DNA of 64,000 nucleotides, taken from the NCBI GenBank assembly GCA_943840615.1, contig CALSVI010000002.1:1-64000 (forward strand). Direction: 5' to 3'. Below are positions 7,916 through 20,049 of this stretch, in pieces. The notes under the pieces were generated by a model, which was not told the origin of the DNA, searched no databases, and was given only the letters and a program-made list of their open reading frames with translations. The translations under genes were made by a program, and so were the position numbers. The stretch is from an uncultured Luminiphilus sp. (GTDB lineage Bacteria > Pseudomonadota > Gammaproteobacteria > Pseudomonadales > Halieaceae). Positions within the stretch are counted from its first letter, which is position 1, and each line of letters begins with the position of its first letter.

Positions 7916-8998
7916 ATGAAATACCTCGGCCAGTCCGATTATCAGCACGCTACGGCGCCACGTATTGGCGTCCTGCTGACTAATCTTGGCACCCCGGAAG
8001 CGCCCACCACCAAGGCGCTGAAGCCCTATTTGAAGCAATTCTTGTGGGATCCCCGGGTCGTGGAAGTCCCACGGCCGATCTGGTGGCTGATACTGAATGG
8101 CATCATCCTCAATACGCGACCCAAGCGCTCTGCCGAGGCCTACCGTATGGTGTGGAGTGATCGCGGCTCCCCCCTTCTGGCCCATCTTGAAGACCAGGTA
8201 GCGGGCGTATCGGCCAGCCTGACATCACAGCACGGCGACCGGTTTGTTGTGCGGGGCGCCATGCGCTACGGCACGCCTGCCATCGCCGACGTGCTCAGCG
8301 AGATGTTTGATGCAGGTATTCAGAAGCTGGTGGTATTGCCGCTTTATCCACAATACGGCGGCCCCACTACCGGTTCCACTTTTGACGAAGTGAGCAGCGA
8401 TCTGACCCGACGACGCTGGTTGCCCGCCCTGCGCTTTATCAGCTCTTATCACGACGACCCGCGTTACATCGGCGCGGTGGCCGACAGTATCCGTGCTCAC
8501 TGGGAGCACCATGGTCGAGCCGATAAACTGATCTTGTCTTACCACGGCATGCCCAAGCGGTACCTGACCGAGGGGGACCCCTACCATTGTCAGTGTCACA
8601 AAACCTCACGCCTTATCGGGCAGGCGCTCGGACTCTCTGAGGGCGAGATGATCACCACGTTCCAATCTCGATTTGGTCGCGAGGAGTGGTTGCAGCCCTA
8701 TACCGACGAGACGTTACAGACACTTCCGGACGACGGCGTCACAGCAGTGCAGGTCGTCTGTCCAGGTTTTTCAGCCGACTGCCTTGAGACCATTGAAGAA
8801 ATCGGCATGGAGAACCGGGACACATTCCTCGAAGCCGGTGGATCTCGCTACGAATATATCCCCTGCCTGAATGCCCAATCCGGTCATATCGAGGCACTGA
8901 CCGATCTCATCAGCGATGAGATCAATGGCTGGCTGGACAATCCTCAGGATTCGGGGGAAACGGACCAACTGGCGCGCGAGCTGGGCGCCCCCCAGTAA
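7916..8998 (+). CDS. hemH: Ferrochelatase
   Basis: Inserts ferrous iron into protoporphyrin IX, the last step of protoheme synthesis; acts at the cytoplasmic face of the membrane. The ATG at 7916 gives 360 residues and a normal start (MKYLGQSDYQ...RIGVLLTNLGTPEAP); the track ORF from 7757 adds an unrelated leader. 'SYHGMPKRY' contains the conserved catalytic/metal His and 'CLETIEEIGMENR' the acidic patch. It ends 6 bases from the convergent ZIP gene with no obvious terminator between. Divergent from the third acyl-CoA dehydrogenase; the 165-base gap has a TACAAT but no clear -35. Confidence 0.96.
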   Translation: MKYLGQSDYQHATAPRIGVLLTNLGTPEAPTTKALKPYLKQFLWDPRVVEVPRPIWWLILNGIILNTRPKRSAEAYRMVWSDRGSPLLAHLEDQVAGVSASLTSQHGDRFVVRGAMRYGTPAIADVLSEMFDAGIQKLVVLPLYPQYGGPTTGSTFDEVSSDLTRRRWLPALRFISSYHDDPRYIGAVADSIRAHWEHHGRADKLILSYHGMPKRYLTEGDPYHCQCHKTSRLIGQALGLSEGEMITTFQSRFGREEWLQPYTDETLQTLPDDGVTAVQVVCPGFSADCLETIEEIGMENRDTFLEAGGSRYEYIPCLNAQSGHIEALTDLISDEINGWLDNPQDSGETDQLARELGAPQ

Positions 8999-9004
8999 CC
9001 CGCG

Positions 9005-9838
9005 TCAGTGGCTTGGCTCAAACCAGCCTAGCGTATAGGCAATACCCACTCCCAGCAGAAATAACAAGGTCAGCCGCAACCGGTCGTGGCTGTGAAACTG
9101 GACTTCGGGCAGCAGGTCGCCCAGCGCGATACAAATAAAGGCACCGGCCGCAAAGGCCAGGATGGCGGGCAGCCACAGGTCAGAGGGGAAAAACGGAGTG
9201 GCACCAAAATAAAACAGCGCTGCGGTCACTGGGCACAACAGTGCGAATAAGATCCCCGCAGACCAGCGGGCAACAGAGGACCACCCCGTAGCCGCCATCA
9301 CGGTCTCAATAGAGAGGGCATCCAGCGGCTTGTGCAGCAAGATGGCAAGGAATACGCCCGCACCCGCCAGGCTGGCGCCACCCACCGCACTGACCAGCAC
9401 CGCCCCCAAAGCAACACCGTCCACAATAGTATGAACACACAGGCCGGCTAATAAACCGACGGCACCCATTTTTTGCTCGGGCAGATGCGCATGATCGTGT
9501 GCATGCGCATGATGATGGGCGTCGGCAGAAGACAGCTCGCAGTCTGCCGCTGCGCTGCCAAAATCATGCTGATGAAAATGGAACCAGCGTAACAAAAGCA
9601 GCATGAAGACAAGACCGGCGAGCGTCCAGATCATGACCGTATCAATCGCGCCTGCAGCGGCAAAGCTATGGGGAATCAAGTGTAAGAGCGCGACGCCCAG
9701 CATCAATCCCGAAATCAGACTCAACACCATCTGTGTGCGAGTGTGGGTCATGAGAAACAGTCGAGGTAGGCCGCTTCCCAGCAGTGATGCAGCGAACAGG
9801 GCAATGCCATATAACGCCAGAACGGATGTTTCTGCCAC
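9005..9838 (-). CDS. ZIP-family metal transporter
   Basis: 277-residue integral membrane protein, about eight hydrophobic segments, with a histidine-rich cytoplasmic loop (HHHAHAHDHAH) between the third and fourth, as in ZIP divalent-metal (Zn/Fe) importers. The amphipathic motifs 'HTIVDGVALG' and 'LLHKPLDALSIETV' correspond to the metal-binding helices 4 and 5 of the family. The start is a GTG at 9838, 4 bases after the proB stop and preceded by a G-rich ribosome site, so it is probably translated from the obgE-proB transcript. The metal is not certain; the adjacent convergent hemH makes iron worth considering. Confidence 0.88.
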   Translation of the reverse strand: MAETSVLALYGIALFAASLLGSGLPRLFLMTHTRTQMVLSLISGLMLGVALLHLIPHSFAAAGAIDTVMIWTLAGLVFMLLLLRWFHFHQHDFGSAAADCELSSADAHHHAHAHDHAHLPEQKMGAVGLLAGLCVHTIVDGVALGAVLVSAVGGASLAGAGVFLAILLHKPLDALSIETVMAATGWSSVARWSAGILFALLCPVTAALFYFGATPFFPSDLWLPAILAFAAGAFICIALGDLLPEVQFHSHDRLRLTLLFLLGVGIAYTLGWFEPSH

Positions 9839-9842
9839 GCGA

Positions 9843-12497
<2,655 letters not shown>

Positions 12498-12512
12498 CTC
12501 TCGAGTCTCCTG

Positions 12513-12824
12513 TCAGCCGCTGATCGCCGTAATCTTGACTTCGGTGTACCACTGTCGGTGCCCGGTCTCTTTGCGGTGATGCTTGCGGCGATTGAATTTC
12601 ACGATACGGATCTTCTCGTGACGACCGTGGGCTACGACTTCTGCCGTGACCTTACCGCCCTCGACCAAGGGCGCACCAATCTTGACGTCGCTACCGGACC
12701 CCACCATGAGCACCTCATCGAACTCAATAGTCTCGCCCGTTGCGGCCTCAATCTTTTCCAGCTTGAGCTGCTCGCCTTCCTCGACACGGTGTTGCTTACC
12801 ACCGCTGTTGATCACTGCGTACAT
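12513..12824 (-). CDS. rplU: 50S ribosomal protein bL21
   Basis: 103 residues, starting [20 protein letters not shown], with the family's conserved C-terminal '[21 protein letters not shown]'. It binds 23S rRNA and assembles with bL20. First gene of the rplU-rpmA operon; GAGAGGAC lies just before the ATG. It is divergent from ispB across a 249-base gap, the arrangement also seen in E. coli (ispB / rplU-rpmA-obgE). Confidence 0.98.
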   Translation of the reverse strand: MYAVINSGGKQHRVEEGEQLKLEKIEAATGETIEFDEVLMVGSGSDVKIGAPLVEGGKVTAEVVAHGRHEKIRIVKFNRRKHHRKETGHRQWYTEVKITAISG

Positions 12825-12926
12825 TGTATTGTCCTCTCAGTTAGCCTGCTCGCAAATGAGACCGCGCCAGCGCGGGGCAGAGTTCAGGCACCGAAATCCG
12901 GCCATGAGACCGAACCAAGGGCGCGA

Positions 12927-12955
12927 AAGATACGCGTTCAGGGGGTTGAGCGCAA
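12927..12955 (-). promoter_or_regulatory. Possible rplU promoter
   Basis: Minus strand reads TTGCGC, 17 bases, TATCTT, about 100 bases before the rplU start. Spacing is ideal; both boxes are only partial matches to sigma70. Confidence 0.35.
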
Positions 12956-13021
12956 GTGTGACTATTGGGCTATCTCGGCGCCAGCGCCAGTCAACCGGTC
13001 GTACGATTGCTCACGGGAACA

Positions 13022-13050
13022 TGGCGAGCATTGCCTGCCCGGCCTATACT
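13022..13050 (+). promoter_or_regulatory. Possible ispB promoter
   Basis: TGGCGA, 17 bases, TATACT; the -10 matches 5 of 6 bases, the -35 only 3. It would give a short leader ahead of the GTG start at 13074. Confidence 0.35.
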
Positions 13051-13073
13051 TGCCGGCCAATGGGGGATCTTGT

Positions 13074-14039
13074 GTGGACGTAACCATCAAGGACAGCGTC
13101 GCGGCCGAATTCGCGCAGGTCGACGATGTCATCGTGGAACTTTTGCAGTCCGATGTCGAGATGGTCGAGAACATCGGTCATTACATCGTGAAAGCGGGCG
13201 GTAAAAGAATGCGGCCGCTGCTGGTGCTGTTGTCGGCCAAGGCCCTGGGCGAGATCAGTGAGGCCCATATTCGCTTTGCCGCCGTCGTGGAATTCATTCA
13301 CACGGCCACACTGCTGCATGATGACGTCGTCGATCTCTCCACGCTGCGGCGGGGGATGCCAACCGCCAATGCGGCGTTTGGCAATGCGCCTAGCGTGTTA
13401 GTCGGAGATTTCATCTACACCCGTGCGTTTCAGCTCATGGTGGGACTCGCGAACATGCCACTTTTGGCACATATGGCGGAGACCACCAACACCATTGCCG
13501 CCGGCGAGGTCATGCAGCTTGTTCATGCGGGCGATCCGGATACGCAGGCCGAGCAATACCAGGAAATTATTCGTCGCAAGACCGCCGCACTGTTTGCAGC
13601 GGCGTGTCGAGGCGCCGCACTGCTGCACGAGACGAGCACCGACAGCGCCGACGCACTCTACGATTACGGTCTGCATCTGGGCATTGCCTTTCAGCTGGCA
13701 GACGATCTCCTTGACTATGCGGGCGACCCGGAACAAACCGGCAAAAATGTAGGCGATGATCTGAACGAGGGAAAAATTACGCTGCCGCTGCTCCATGCGA
13801 TGCAAGCAGGCAATGAAGCCGAACGGGCGTTCGTTGCCGATACCTTGCGCCATAAAAATGGCAGTGCCTTTGCCGACGTCATGACGATCGTGCAGAAGAC
13901 GGGAGGTATTGAGGCGACGCGGGAGGCGGCTGCGGCACATCAAACGCTGGCGCGGGAGGCACTTGATTCTCTGGACCAAAATGATGCGGTCGGCGCCCTG
14001 CGAACGATGGCCGATAACGCGGTGGACCGGCAAGGCTGA
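13074..14039 (+). CDS. ispB: Octaprenyl diphosphate synthase (all-trans polyprenyl)
   Basis: Condenses isopentenyl diphosphates onto farnesyl diphosphate to make the long isoprenoid tail of ubiquinone. I start at the GTG at 13074 (VDVTIKDSVAAEF), giving 321 residues, the E. coli IspB length; the 516-aa track ORF adds 195 residues that run across the rplU-ispB gap and antisense to rplU. Both aspartate-rich motifs are present: 'LLHDDVVD' (D83/D84/D87) and 'LADDLLDYAGD'. 'GNAPSVLVGDFIYTRAF' is strongly IspB-like. The chain length of the product is not certain from sequence. pgi starts on its stop codon. Confidence 0.95.
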   Translation: MDVTIKDSVAAEFAQVDDVIVELLQSDVEMVENIGHYIVKAGGKRMRPLLVLLSAKALGEISEAHIRFAAVVEFIHTATLLHDDVVDLSTLRRGMPTANAAFGNAPSVLVGDFIYTRAFQLMVGLANMPLLAHMAETTNTIAAGEVMQLVHAGDPDTQAEQYQEIIRRKTAALFAAACRGAALLHETSTDSADALYDYGLHLGIAFQLADDLLDYAGDPEQTGKNVGDDLNEGKITLPLLHAMQAGNEAERAFVADTLRHKNGSAFADVMTIVQKTGGIEATREAAAAHQTLAREALDSLDQNDAVGALRTMADNAVDRQG

Positions 14040-15655
14040 TGGCGATAGCACCCCAGGCATTGCACGAAGCACTGCTGGACGCTGCCTCTGCGCTGGGTGA
14101 GGCGCGCGTAGCGCACCTCTTTAGCGAGGTGCCCGATCGAGCGGACCGATATCGCTGTGAAGCCGGGGGCCTTTCCCTTGATTTCTCCAAACACTTACTG
14201 AGTGACGACGCTTGGCAGGGCCTGCTCGAGCTGGCCAGCGCCCGAGCGCTTCCGGAAGCTTTTTCATCTTTAATTGCCGGGCAGATAGTCAATACGTCTG
14301 AGCGACGCCCCGCCCTGCACACGCTGCTTCGCGGCACCGAGTCGAACAGACACCCCGAGAAATCCGATGCCGTGCACAAGACGCTGTCGCGAATGGCCGC
14401 CTTAGTTGAGGCCGTGCATACCGGGCAGACTACTGGCGCGACTGGCAAGCGCTTCACCGATGTCGTGAACCTCGGCATCGGGGGCTCGGATCTGGGCCCA
14501 CGACTGATATACGACGCTCTGAACAGCCCCGAGGCACCCCTTCGCGCGCACTTTGTGGCCAATATTGACCCCGAGGACCTGAACCGCGTGCTGCGCCCCC
14601 TGGACCCGGAAAGCACGTTATGCGTGATCTGCTCTAAGTCGTTTACCACTGAGGAAACCCTCTCCAATGCCACGCGCGCCCGCGACTGGCTGCGGGCGGG
14701 AGGCGTCCACGATGATGCACTCGGGCAGCATCTGATCGCCGTAACCACGCAGGTGGAACGAGCGGAGCAATGGCATATTCCACCTGAGCATTGCTTTCCG
14801 ATGTGGGACTGGGTCGGTGGTCGCTATTCGCTGTGGTCAGCGATCGGCATCAGCATTCCACTGGCACTCGGCTGGCCGGCATTCCATCAGTTATTGGAGG
14901 GCGCCCGGTTAATGGATGCCCACACCGCGGCGATGTCGCCCGGTGAAAATTTGCCCATGATCATGGCACTGCTGGAGCTTTGGCAAACCCATTATCTGGG
15001 CGCCGATACGCATGCCGTATTGCCCTACGCGCAAAAGCTGGCCCGCCTGCCAGACTTTCTGCAACAGCTCACGATGGAGAGTAATGGCAAGCGGGTGTCC
15101 TCTGAAGGGGAGCGTCTTGAGCACGACACCGCGCCAGTCTTGTGGGGGTCCGCGGGCACGATTGGCCAGCATTCTTACTACCAGCTGCTGCACCAAGGCA
15201 CCCGCTCATTCGTCGCCGATATTATTCTGCCGCTGCGCTCCGGCGCCGGGGATCGCGACGCCCGACAGGCACTCGCCGCCCACGCGTTGGCGCAAAGTCG
15301 GGCATTGATGGTCGGGCGCTCTACTGAAGAGGCGGACAAACTCGGCCGCCAACGTGACGTGGATGAGGCCGTGAGCCGGCAATTTGAATCGCCGGGTAAT
15401 CGCAGCCACTCGCTGCTGCTAATCGACGCCCTTTCGCCTGAGTGCCTTGGCGCCCTGATCGCCGCCTATGAACACAAGACCTACTTTCTGGCGGTGCTAC
15501 TGGGCATCAACGCCTTTGACCAGTGGGGTGTGGAATTGGGCAAGGAGATTGCCGCTGACATGAATGAGTTACTCACGACTGGCGAGACCGAGGCAGAGAT
15601 CGATCTCTCTACCCTCGCCGCAGCGCAGGCGTGGCGAGCCGCCAATACCGAGTGA
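14039..15655 (+). CDS. pgi: Glucose-6-phosphate isomerase
   Basis: Interconverts glucose-6-phosphate and fructose-6-phosphate; the product feeds the mannose branch encoded by the convergent genes next door. 538 residues; signatures 'FTDVVNLGIGGSDLGPRLI', 'SKSFTTEETLSNA', 'MWDWVGGRYSLWSAIG' and 'MESNGKRV' mark the sugar-phosphate-binding SIS domains and the catalytic Glu. It begins on the last base of the ispB stop (TGATG), an unusual neighbour that suggests one transcript. It ends 4 bases from the convergent algC-like gene, with no terminator. Confidence 0.97.
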   Translation: MAIAPQALHEALLDAASALGEARVAHLFSEVPDRADRYRCEAGGLSLDFSKHLLSDDAWQGLLELASARALPEAFSSLIAGQIVNTSERRPALHTLLRGTESNRHPEKSDAVHKTLSRMAALVEAVHTGQTTGATGKRFTDVVNLGIGGSDLGPRLIYDALNSPEAPLRAHFVANIDPEDLNRVLRPLDPESTLCVICSKSFTTEETLSNATRARDWLRAGGVHDDALGQHLIAVTTQVERAEQWHIPPEHCFPMWDWVGGRYSLWSAIGISIPLALGWPAFHQLLEGARLMDAHTAAMSPGENLPMIMALLELWQTHYLGADTHAVLPYAQKLARLPDFLQQLTMESNGKRVSSEGERLEHDTAPVLWGSAGTIGQHSYYQLLHQGTRSFVADIILPLRSGAGDRDARQALAAHALAQSRALMVGRSTEEADKLGRQRDVDEAVSRQFESPGNRSHSLLLIDALSPECLGALIAAYEHKTYFLAVLLGINAFDQWGVELGKEIAADMNELLTTGETEAEIDLSTLAAAQAWRAANTE

Positions 15656-15659
15656 GCGC

Positions 15660-17015
15660 TTAAGCGTCGATTAAGGCCAGTAACTCGTCGGTTTTTTCGC
15701 TCATCAGCGCGTGGTCGCCGCGCGATTCTACATTCAGCCTGACCACCGGCTCGGTATTCGACATGCGTAAATTAAAGCGCCAATCCGCAAAATCCAGACC
15801 CAGACCATCGAGCTTTTCCACTGCGAGCGCCTGCGACCCATAACGCGCCTCCACCGTCGCCAAGAGCGCTGCGGGATCCGCTACCTCACGGTTGATCTCG
15901 CCTGAGCAGGGAAAAGCGGCCTCTCGCGCCGCCACTAATTGGCCAAGAGACTGGCCCGTTTGGGACATCAGGCCGGCAATAAGCAACCACGGAATCATGC
16001 CACTGTCGCAGTAGGCAAAGTCTCGAAAATAGTGGTGGGCTGACATTTCGCCGCCATACACCGCGTCCACTTCGCGCATCCGCTCTTTGATAAAAGCGTG
16101 CCCGGTTTTACTGAGCACGGGCTCGCCGCCGCCTGCGAGGGCGATATCCTGAGTGTTCCAGGTCAGACGGGGGTCGTGCACGATACGCTGCGGCCCCAGC
16201 TGAGACAAAAAGGCTTCAGCTAACAGGCCCACAATGTAATACCCCTCGATAAAATGCCCGGCGCTATCAAAGAAAAAACAGCGGTCGAAATCACCGTCCC
16301 AGGCAATACCGAGATCGGCCTGCTCCGCCACCACTCGATCTGCCGTGGCGGCACGATTCTCTACCAACAGTGGGTTGGGCACGCCATTGGGGAAATGGCC
16401 ATTCGGCTCATGGTGAACCTTGATGAACTCAAACGGTAAATGGGGTTCAAGCGCATCCAGAACCCGACCGGCGCCGCCATTACCTGCCGTGCAAACAATC
16501 TTGAGGGGCTTCAGCGCTGACAGCTCGACATAGGACAGGAGATGCTCAACGTATGCAGCCTCGGTATCGACCGTACTGTAAGCGCCCTCCGCACTCGCTG
16601 GGGTAAAGGCATTGCGCTCTGCCGCGGCGCGAATTTCCGCCAGACCCGAGTCTCCGGAAATCGGCTTCGAGCCCTCGCGCACAAATTTCATGCCGTTATA
16701 GTCTTTGGGGTTATGACTGGCCGTCACCGCGATCCCGCCGCCCACACCCAGGTGAGTTGTGGCGAAGTAAATCTCCTCGGTGCCGCATAGGCCAATGTCC
16801 TGCACCGAGACCCCCTGCGCAAGGAGGCCGTCGATCAGTGCTGCTTTGATGGATTCACTGGTCAGGCGGATATCATGCCCGACCACCACCGTGCCAGGCT
16901 GGATGACCTCGGCATAGGCCTGGCCGATCCGCCGGGCGATCTCTTCGTTGAGTTGGTCCGGGATACGCCCCCGGACGTCATAGGCCTTAAAGCACTCGAA
17001 AGAATCGGCCATCAT
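15660..17015 (-). CDS. Phosphomannomutase / phosphoglucomutase
   Basis: 451 residues of the alpha-D-phosphohexomutase family, converting mannose-6-phosphate to mannose-1-phosphate (and often the glucose pair). All four signatures are visible: phosphoserine loop '[13 protein letters not shown]', metal loop '[11 protein letters not shown]', sugar loop '[14 protein letters not shown]', phosphate loop '[15 protein letters not shown]'. Closest in layout to E. coli CpsG/ManB. It overlaps galU by ATGA and is the last gene of manC-galU-manB, so it should supply mannose-1-phosphate to ManC for GDP-mannose. Confidence 0.94.
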   Translation of the reverse strand: MMADSFECFKAYDVRGRIPDQLNEEIARRIGQAYAEVIQPGTVVVGHDIRLTSESIKAALIDGLLAQGVSVQDIGLCGTEEIYFATTHLGVGGGIAVTASHNPKDYNGMKFVREGSKPISGDSGLAEIRAAAERNAFTPASAEGAYSTVDTEAAYVEHLLSYVELSALKPLKIVCTAGNGGAGRVLDALEPHLPFEFIKVHHEPNGHFPNGVPNPLLVENRAATADRVVAEQADLGIAWDGDFDRCFFFDSAGHFIEGYYIVGLLAEAFLSQLGPQRIVHDPRLTWNTQDIALAGGGEPVLSKTGHAFIKERMREVDAVYGGEMSAHHYFRDFAYCDSGMIPWLLIAGLMSQTGQSLGQLVAAREAAFPCSGEINREVADPAALLATVEARYGSQALAVEKLDGLGLDFADWRFNLRMSNTEPVVRLNVESRGDHALMSEKTDELLALIDA

Positions 17016-17842
17016 TCCTGACCGTAATAGTGCTCAAAAACGTGCTGGGTGGCCTCAACAAAACCCGGCACGCTGCCGCAATCGAAGCGCAGCCCTTCAA
17101 ACTGATAGGCGAGAACACGGCCCTCGCTAGCCTGCGTCTGCAATGCGTCCGTCAATTGCACTTCGCCGTTCCGGCCGGGGGGGGTGCTGCGAATGATGTC
17201 GAAAATATCCGGCGTCAGAATGTAGCGGCCGATGACAGCAAGATTGGACGGCGCTTCGTCTTGTGGTGGTTTTTCGACCATCTGCGTCACGCGGGTCAAG
17301 CCGGCGCGCTCCGCCGTCCCTGCGACCACGCCGTATTGGTGGACCTCGTCCATCGGTACCTCCTGCACGGCGACGATCGAACACTGGAACTCCTCGTAAA
17401 GCGCTGCCATCTGAGCCAGCACCCCAGAGCCCCCGCGGTTCAGGCAGAGGTCGTCCGATAGCACCACGCCAAACGGCTGATCACCAATCAGTGGTTCACC
17501 GGTGAGAATCGCATGACCCAGGCCCAGCATTTCCCGCTGGCGCACCATTGTAAATACCCCGCGCTCAATCACCTCTCGAATGCCGCCTAAGTAGGCTTCC
17601 TTTGACGATCCGGCGATTTGGTGCTCGAGCTCGTAGCTGATATCAAAATGGTCGGCGATGGCCCGTTTACCGCGGCCAGTCACCAACGCACAGTTGGTCA
17701 TACCGGCTTCAATGGCCTCCTCGACGCCGTATTGCACCAAAGGCTTATTGACCACCGGGAGCATTTCTTTCGGCATACTCTTGGTAGCGGGCAGAAAGCG
17801 GGTCCCGTAACCCGCCACGGGGAATAGGCATTTACCAATCAT
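17012..17842 (-). CDS. galU: UTP-glucose-1-phosphate uridylyltransferase
   Basis: Makes UDP-glucose from UTP and glucose-1-phosphate. 276 residues; '[22 protein letters not shown]' holds the nucleotide-binding signature and activating Lys, with '[10 protein letters not shown]' for metal binding. Overlaps both neighbours by four bases (ATGA on each side), so manC, galU and the hexomutase are translated as a coupled unit. It connects glucose-1-phosphate to surface-polysaccharide and lipopolysaccharide precursors. Confidence 0.96.
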   Translation of the reverse strand: MIGKCLFPVAGYGTRFLPATKSMPKEMLPVVNKPLVQYGVEEAIEAGMTNCALVTGRGKRAIADHFDISYELEHQIAGSSKEAYLGGIREVIERGVFTMVRQREMLGLGHAILTGEPLIGDQPFGVVLSDDLCLNRGGSGVLAQMAALYEEFQCSIVAVQEVPMDEVHQYGVVAGTAERAGLTRVTQMVEKPPQDEAPSNLAVIGRYILTPDIFDIIRSTPPGRNGEVQLTDALQTQASEGRVLAYQFEGLRFDCGSVPGFVEATQHVFEHYYGQE

Positions 17843-19257
17843 GTCGGGGTCTCCTCCCTGCCGTAGACGTCATCGAAGCGCACGATGTCGTCTTCTCCTA
17901 GATACGAACCGGACTGCACTTCGATCACTTCCAGCGGCACCGCTGCACGATTGGCAAGGCGGTGCTTCATACCCACCGGAATGTAGGTCGATTCATCGGG
18001 GCCCAGCGTCAGTTGCTCGTCACCCCGGATAATAGTTGCCTCACCCGATACAACCACCCAGTGCTCAGCCCGATGATGATGCAGCTGCAGCGATAGCGTC
18101 TGTCCGGGCGTCACAGTGAGGCGCTTGACCTGAAATTGCTCACCGACCACCAGCGACTCGTAAGAGCCCCAGGGCCGAAAGACTTGTTGATGAAGGGTTG
18201 CCTCAGGCCGATCAAGCGATGTCAGCGTTTCTACGACCCGCTTGATCTGCTGCATGCGATCCCTCGCCCCCACCAAGACGGCATCGGCCGTTTCTACCAC
18301 CACCAGGTCATCGATCCCAATGGCGGTCACCAAGCGGCTCTCGCTGCGAATGTAGTTATTGCGGGCATCTTGCAGCAACACGTCTCCGTCGCTGACGTTG
18401 CCATCCGCGTCAGCATGACCGATTTCCCACAGTGCCGACCAGGCGCCCACGTCGCTCCAGCCGCACTCGAGCGTGGCCACGCCGCCCTCCTGCGTATGCT
18501 CCATGACCGCGTAGTCAATACTGTCGGCGGGCGAGGCCATAAACGCCTCCGCGTTGGGGCGAATAAAATCCAGATCGCGCTCGGCCCCTGCCATGGCCTG
18601 CTCGCAGGCGCTGAGCACGGCGGGTTGGTGCGTGGCAAGCTCGGCAAGGTAGCGATCAGCGCGGAACAGAAACATGCCGCTATTCCAAAAATAGTGCCCC
18701 TCCGCCCTATACCGCTCTGCCGTCGTCCTGTCCGGTTTCTCCACGAATTCGGCCAGCTCAAAAAGATCCTCTGTCAGTGCATCGCCGCAGCGCACATAGC
18801 CGTAACCCGTTTCCGCTCGAGTGGGCACGACACCAAAGGTCATTAATTTGCCCCGCTGCGCCGGGACCGCGGCCCGCTGTACGGCAGCTCGAAATGCAGC
18901 AGGCTCGGTCACATGGTGATCTGCCGGTAGCACCAGTAACAATGCGTCGGGGGTGTGAGCCTGCGCCTGCAAGGCAGCGAGGGCGATGGCGGGGGCGGTA
19001 TTACGGCCCACGGGCTCCAGAATAATCGTGGCACTTTCTGCGCCGACCTCGCGTAGCTGCTCGGCCACCATAAAGCGATGCTCGTCGTTACACACCACCA
19101 TCGCCGGCCCACACTGTAACCCCTGCAGACGTCGATGAGTCTCCTGCAACATGGAGCCTTCACCCCCAAGGGGTAAAAACTGTTTGGGTCGGGCAGCGCG
19201 GGAAACCGGCCAGAGGCGGCTGCCCACACCACCGGATAGCAACACGGGTATCAACAT
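17839..19257 (-). CDS. manC: Mannose-1-phosphate guanylyltransferase / mannose-6-phosphate isomerase
   Basis: Bifunctional enzyme of 472 residues. N-terminal nucleotidyltransferase ('LLSGGVGSRLWPVSRAARPKQF', 'VLPADHHV', 'FVEKPD', 'YFWNSGMFLF') makes GDP-mannose; C-terminal type II isomerase cupin (from about residue 360; 'RPWGSYESL', 'LQLHHHRAEHW' with metal-binding His) converts fructose-6-phosphate to mannose-6-phosphate. First gene of the three-gene operon; with pgi it links glycolysis to GDP-mannose for exopolysaccharide or LPS. No glycosyltransferases are visible nearby, so the polymer is unknown. Confidence 0.96.
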   Translation of the reverse strand: MLIPVLLSGGVGSRLWPVSRAARPKQFLPLGGEGSMLQETHRRLQGLQCGPAMVVCNDEHRFMVAEQLREVGAESATIILEPVGRNTAPAIALAALQAQAHTPDALLLVLPADHHVTEPAAFRAAVQRAAVPAQRGKLMTFGVVPTRAETGYGYVRCGDALTEDLFELAEFVEKPDRTTAERYRAEGHYFWNSGMFLFRADRYLAELATHQPAVLSACEQAMAGAERDLDFIRPNAEAFMASPADSIDYAVMEHTQEGGVATLECGWSDVGAWSALWEIGHADADGNVSDGDVLLQDARNNYIRSESRLVTAIGIDDLVVVETADAVLVGARDRMQQIKRVVETLTSLDRPEATLHQQVFRPWGSYESLVVGEQFQVKRLTVTPGQTLSLQLHHHRAEHWVVVSGEATIIRGDEQLTLGPDESTYIPVGMKHRLANRAAVPLEVIEVQSGSYLGEDDIVRFDDVYGREETPT

Positions 19258-19404
19258 AACGAGCGTAGCGGGGTCAAAAACGAACGGTGATGCTACTGGA
19301 AGCGCCTCGATGCGTCACCCCAGTGGTGATTTTTTGGATTGTGACAGTTACCTAGACTCCTCGGAGGCATGCGATCCACACCACGGATGACGCGCAACCG
19401 TCGC

Positions 19405-19433
19405 TGGATCGTGTCGCGCCCTTCCTCTACAAT
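19405..19433 (+). promoter_or_regulatory. Possible fabAB promoter
   Basis: TGGATC, 17 bases, TACAAT (5 of 6 for -10, 3 of 6 for -35) about 85 bases before fabA. I could not recognise a FadR, FabR or DesT operator in the 258-base gap between manC and fabA. Confidence 0.35.
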
Positions 19434-19515
19434 TGCGACGTTGTCCTTTGTTCAGGCGGTGATGCGCGTAATGCGTTCCCGTCTCCGCCCCACGCTTTCT
19501 GGAAAACTCCCCGAA

Positions 19516-20049
19516 ATGACCGAGCACTCCCCCTTTATTCCGCAGTCTCATTATGACAAGGCCGAGCTGGTGGCCTGCGGCTTGGGCGAGTTATTCGGGC
19601 CGGGAAATGCGCAGCTCCCTGTCGACAATATGTTAATGGTAGACCGCATCACCCATATCAGCTCCGAGGGAGGTGCCGCAGGCAAGGGTGAACTCATCGC
19701 CGAGCTCGACATTCATTCTGACCTGTGGTTTTTTGCCTGCCATTTCCCGGGCGATCCGGTGATGCCGGGCTGCCTCGGCCTCGATGCCATGTGGCAGCTG
19801 GTCGGATTTTTCCTCGGCTGGCGGGGTAACCCGGGCCGCGGACGGGCACTAGGGTGCGGTGAAGTCAAGTTCACTGGGCAGATCCTGCCCAGCCACACTC
19901 AGGTGCGATACCACATTCAAATGAAGCGGGTCATCGAGCGCAAGCTGGTCATGGGGATTGCAGACGGATCGGTTTCAGTCGATGGCGAGACCATTTATAC
20001 CGCCTCGGATCTTCGCGTTGGCCTGTTCCAGAATATGGAGGCGATGTAA
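19516..20049 (+). CDS. fabA: 3-hydroxydecanoyl-[ACP] dehydratase/isomerase
   Basis: Dehydrates 3-hydroxydecanoyl-ACP and isomerises the product to the cis-3 form, the branch point to unsaturated fatty acids. The ATG at 19516 gives 177 residues (E. coli 172); the 226-aa track ORF has an unsupported N-terminal extension. GGAAAA lies 9 bases before. '[23 protein letters not shown]'-type active site is present with His76 and Asp90, equivalent to the E. coli catalytic pair. fabB follows with a TAATG overlap. Confidence 0.97.
   Translation: MTEHSPFIPQSHYDKAELVACGLGELFGPGNAQLPVDNMLMVDRITHISSEGGAAGKGELIAELDIHSDLWFFACHFPGDPVMPGCLGLDAMWQLVGFFLGWRGNPGRGRALGCGEVKFTGQILPSHTQVRYHIQMKRVIERKLVMGIADGSVSVDGETIYTASDLRVGLFQNMEAM

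Noticed and set aside
18136-18846. 236-aa plus-strand ORF
   Set aside because: Antisense to manC, whose motifs are intact.
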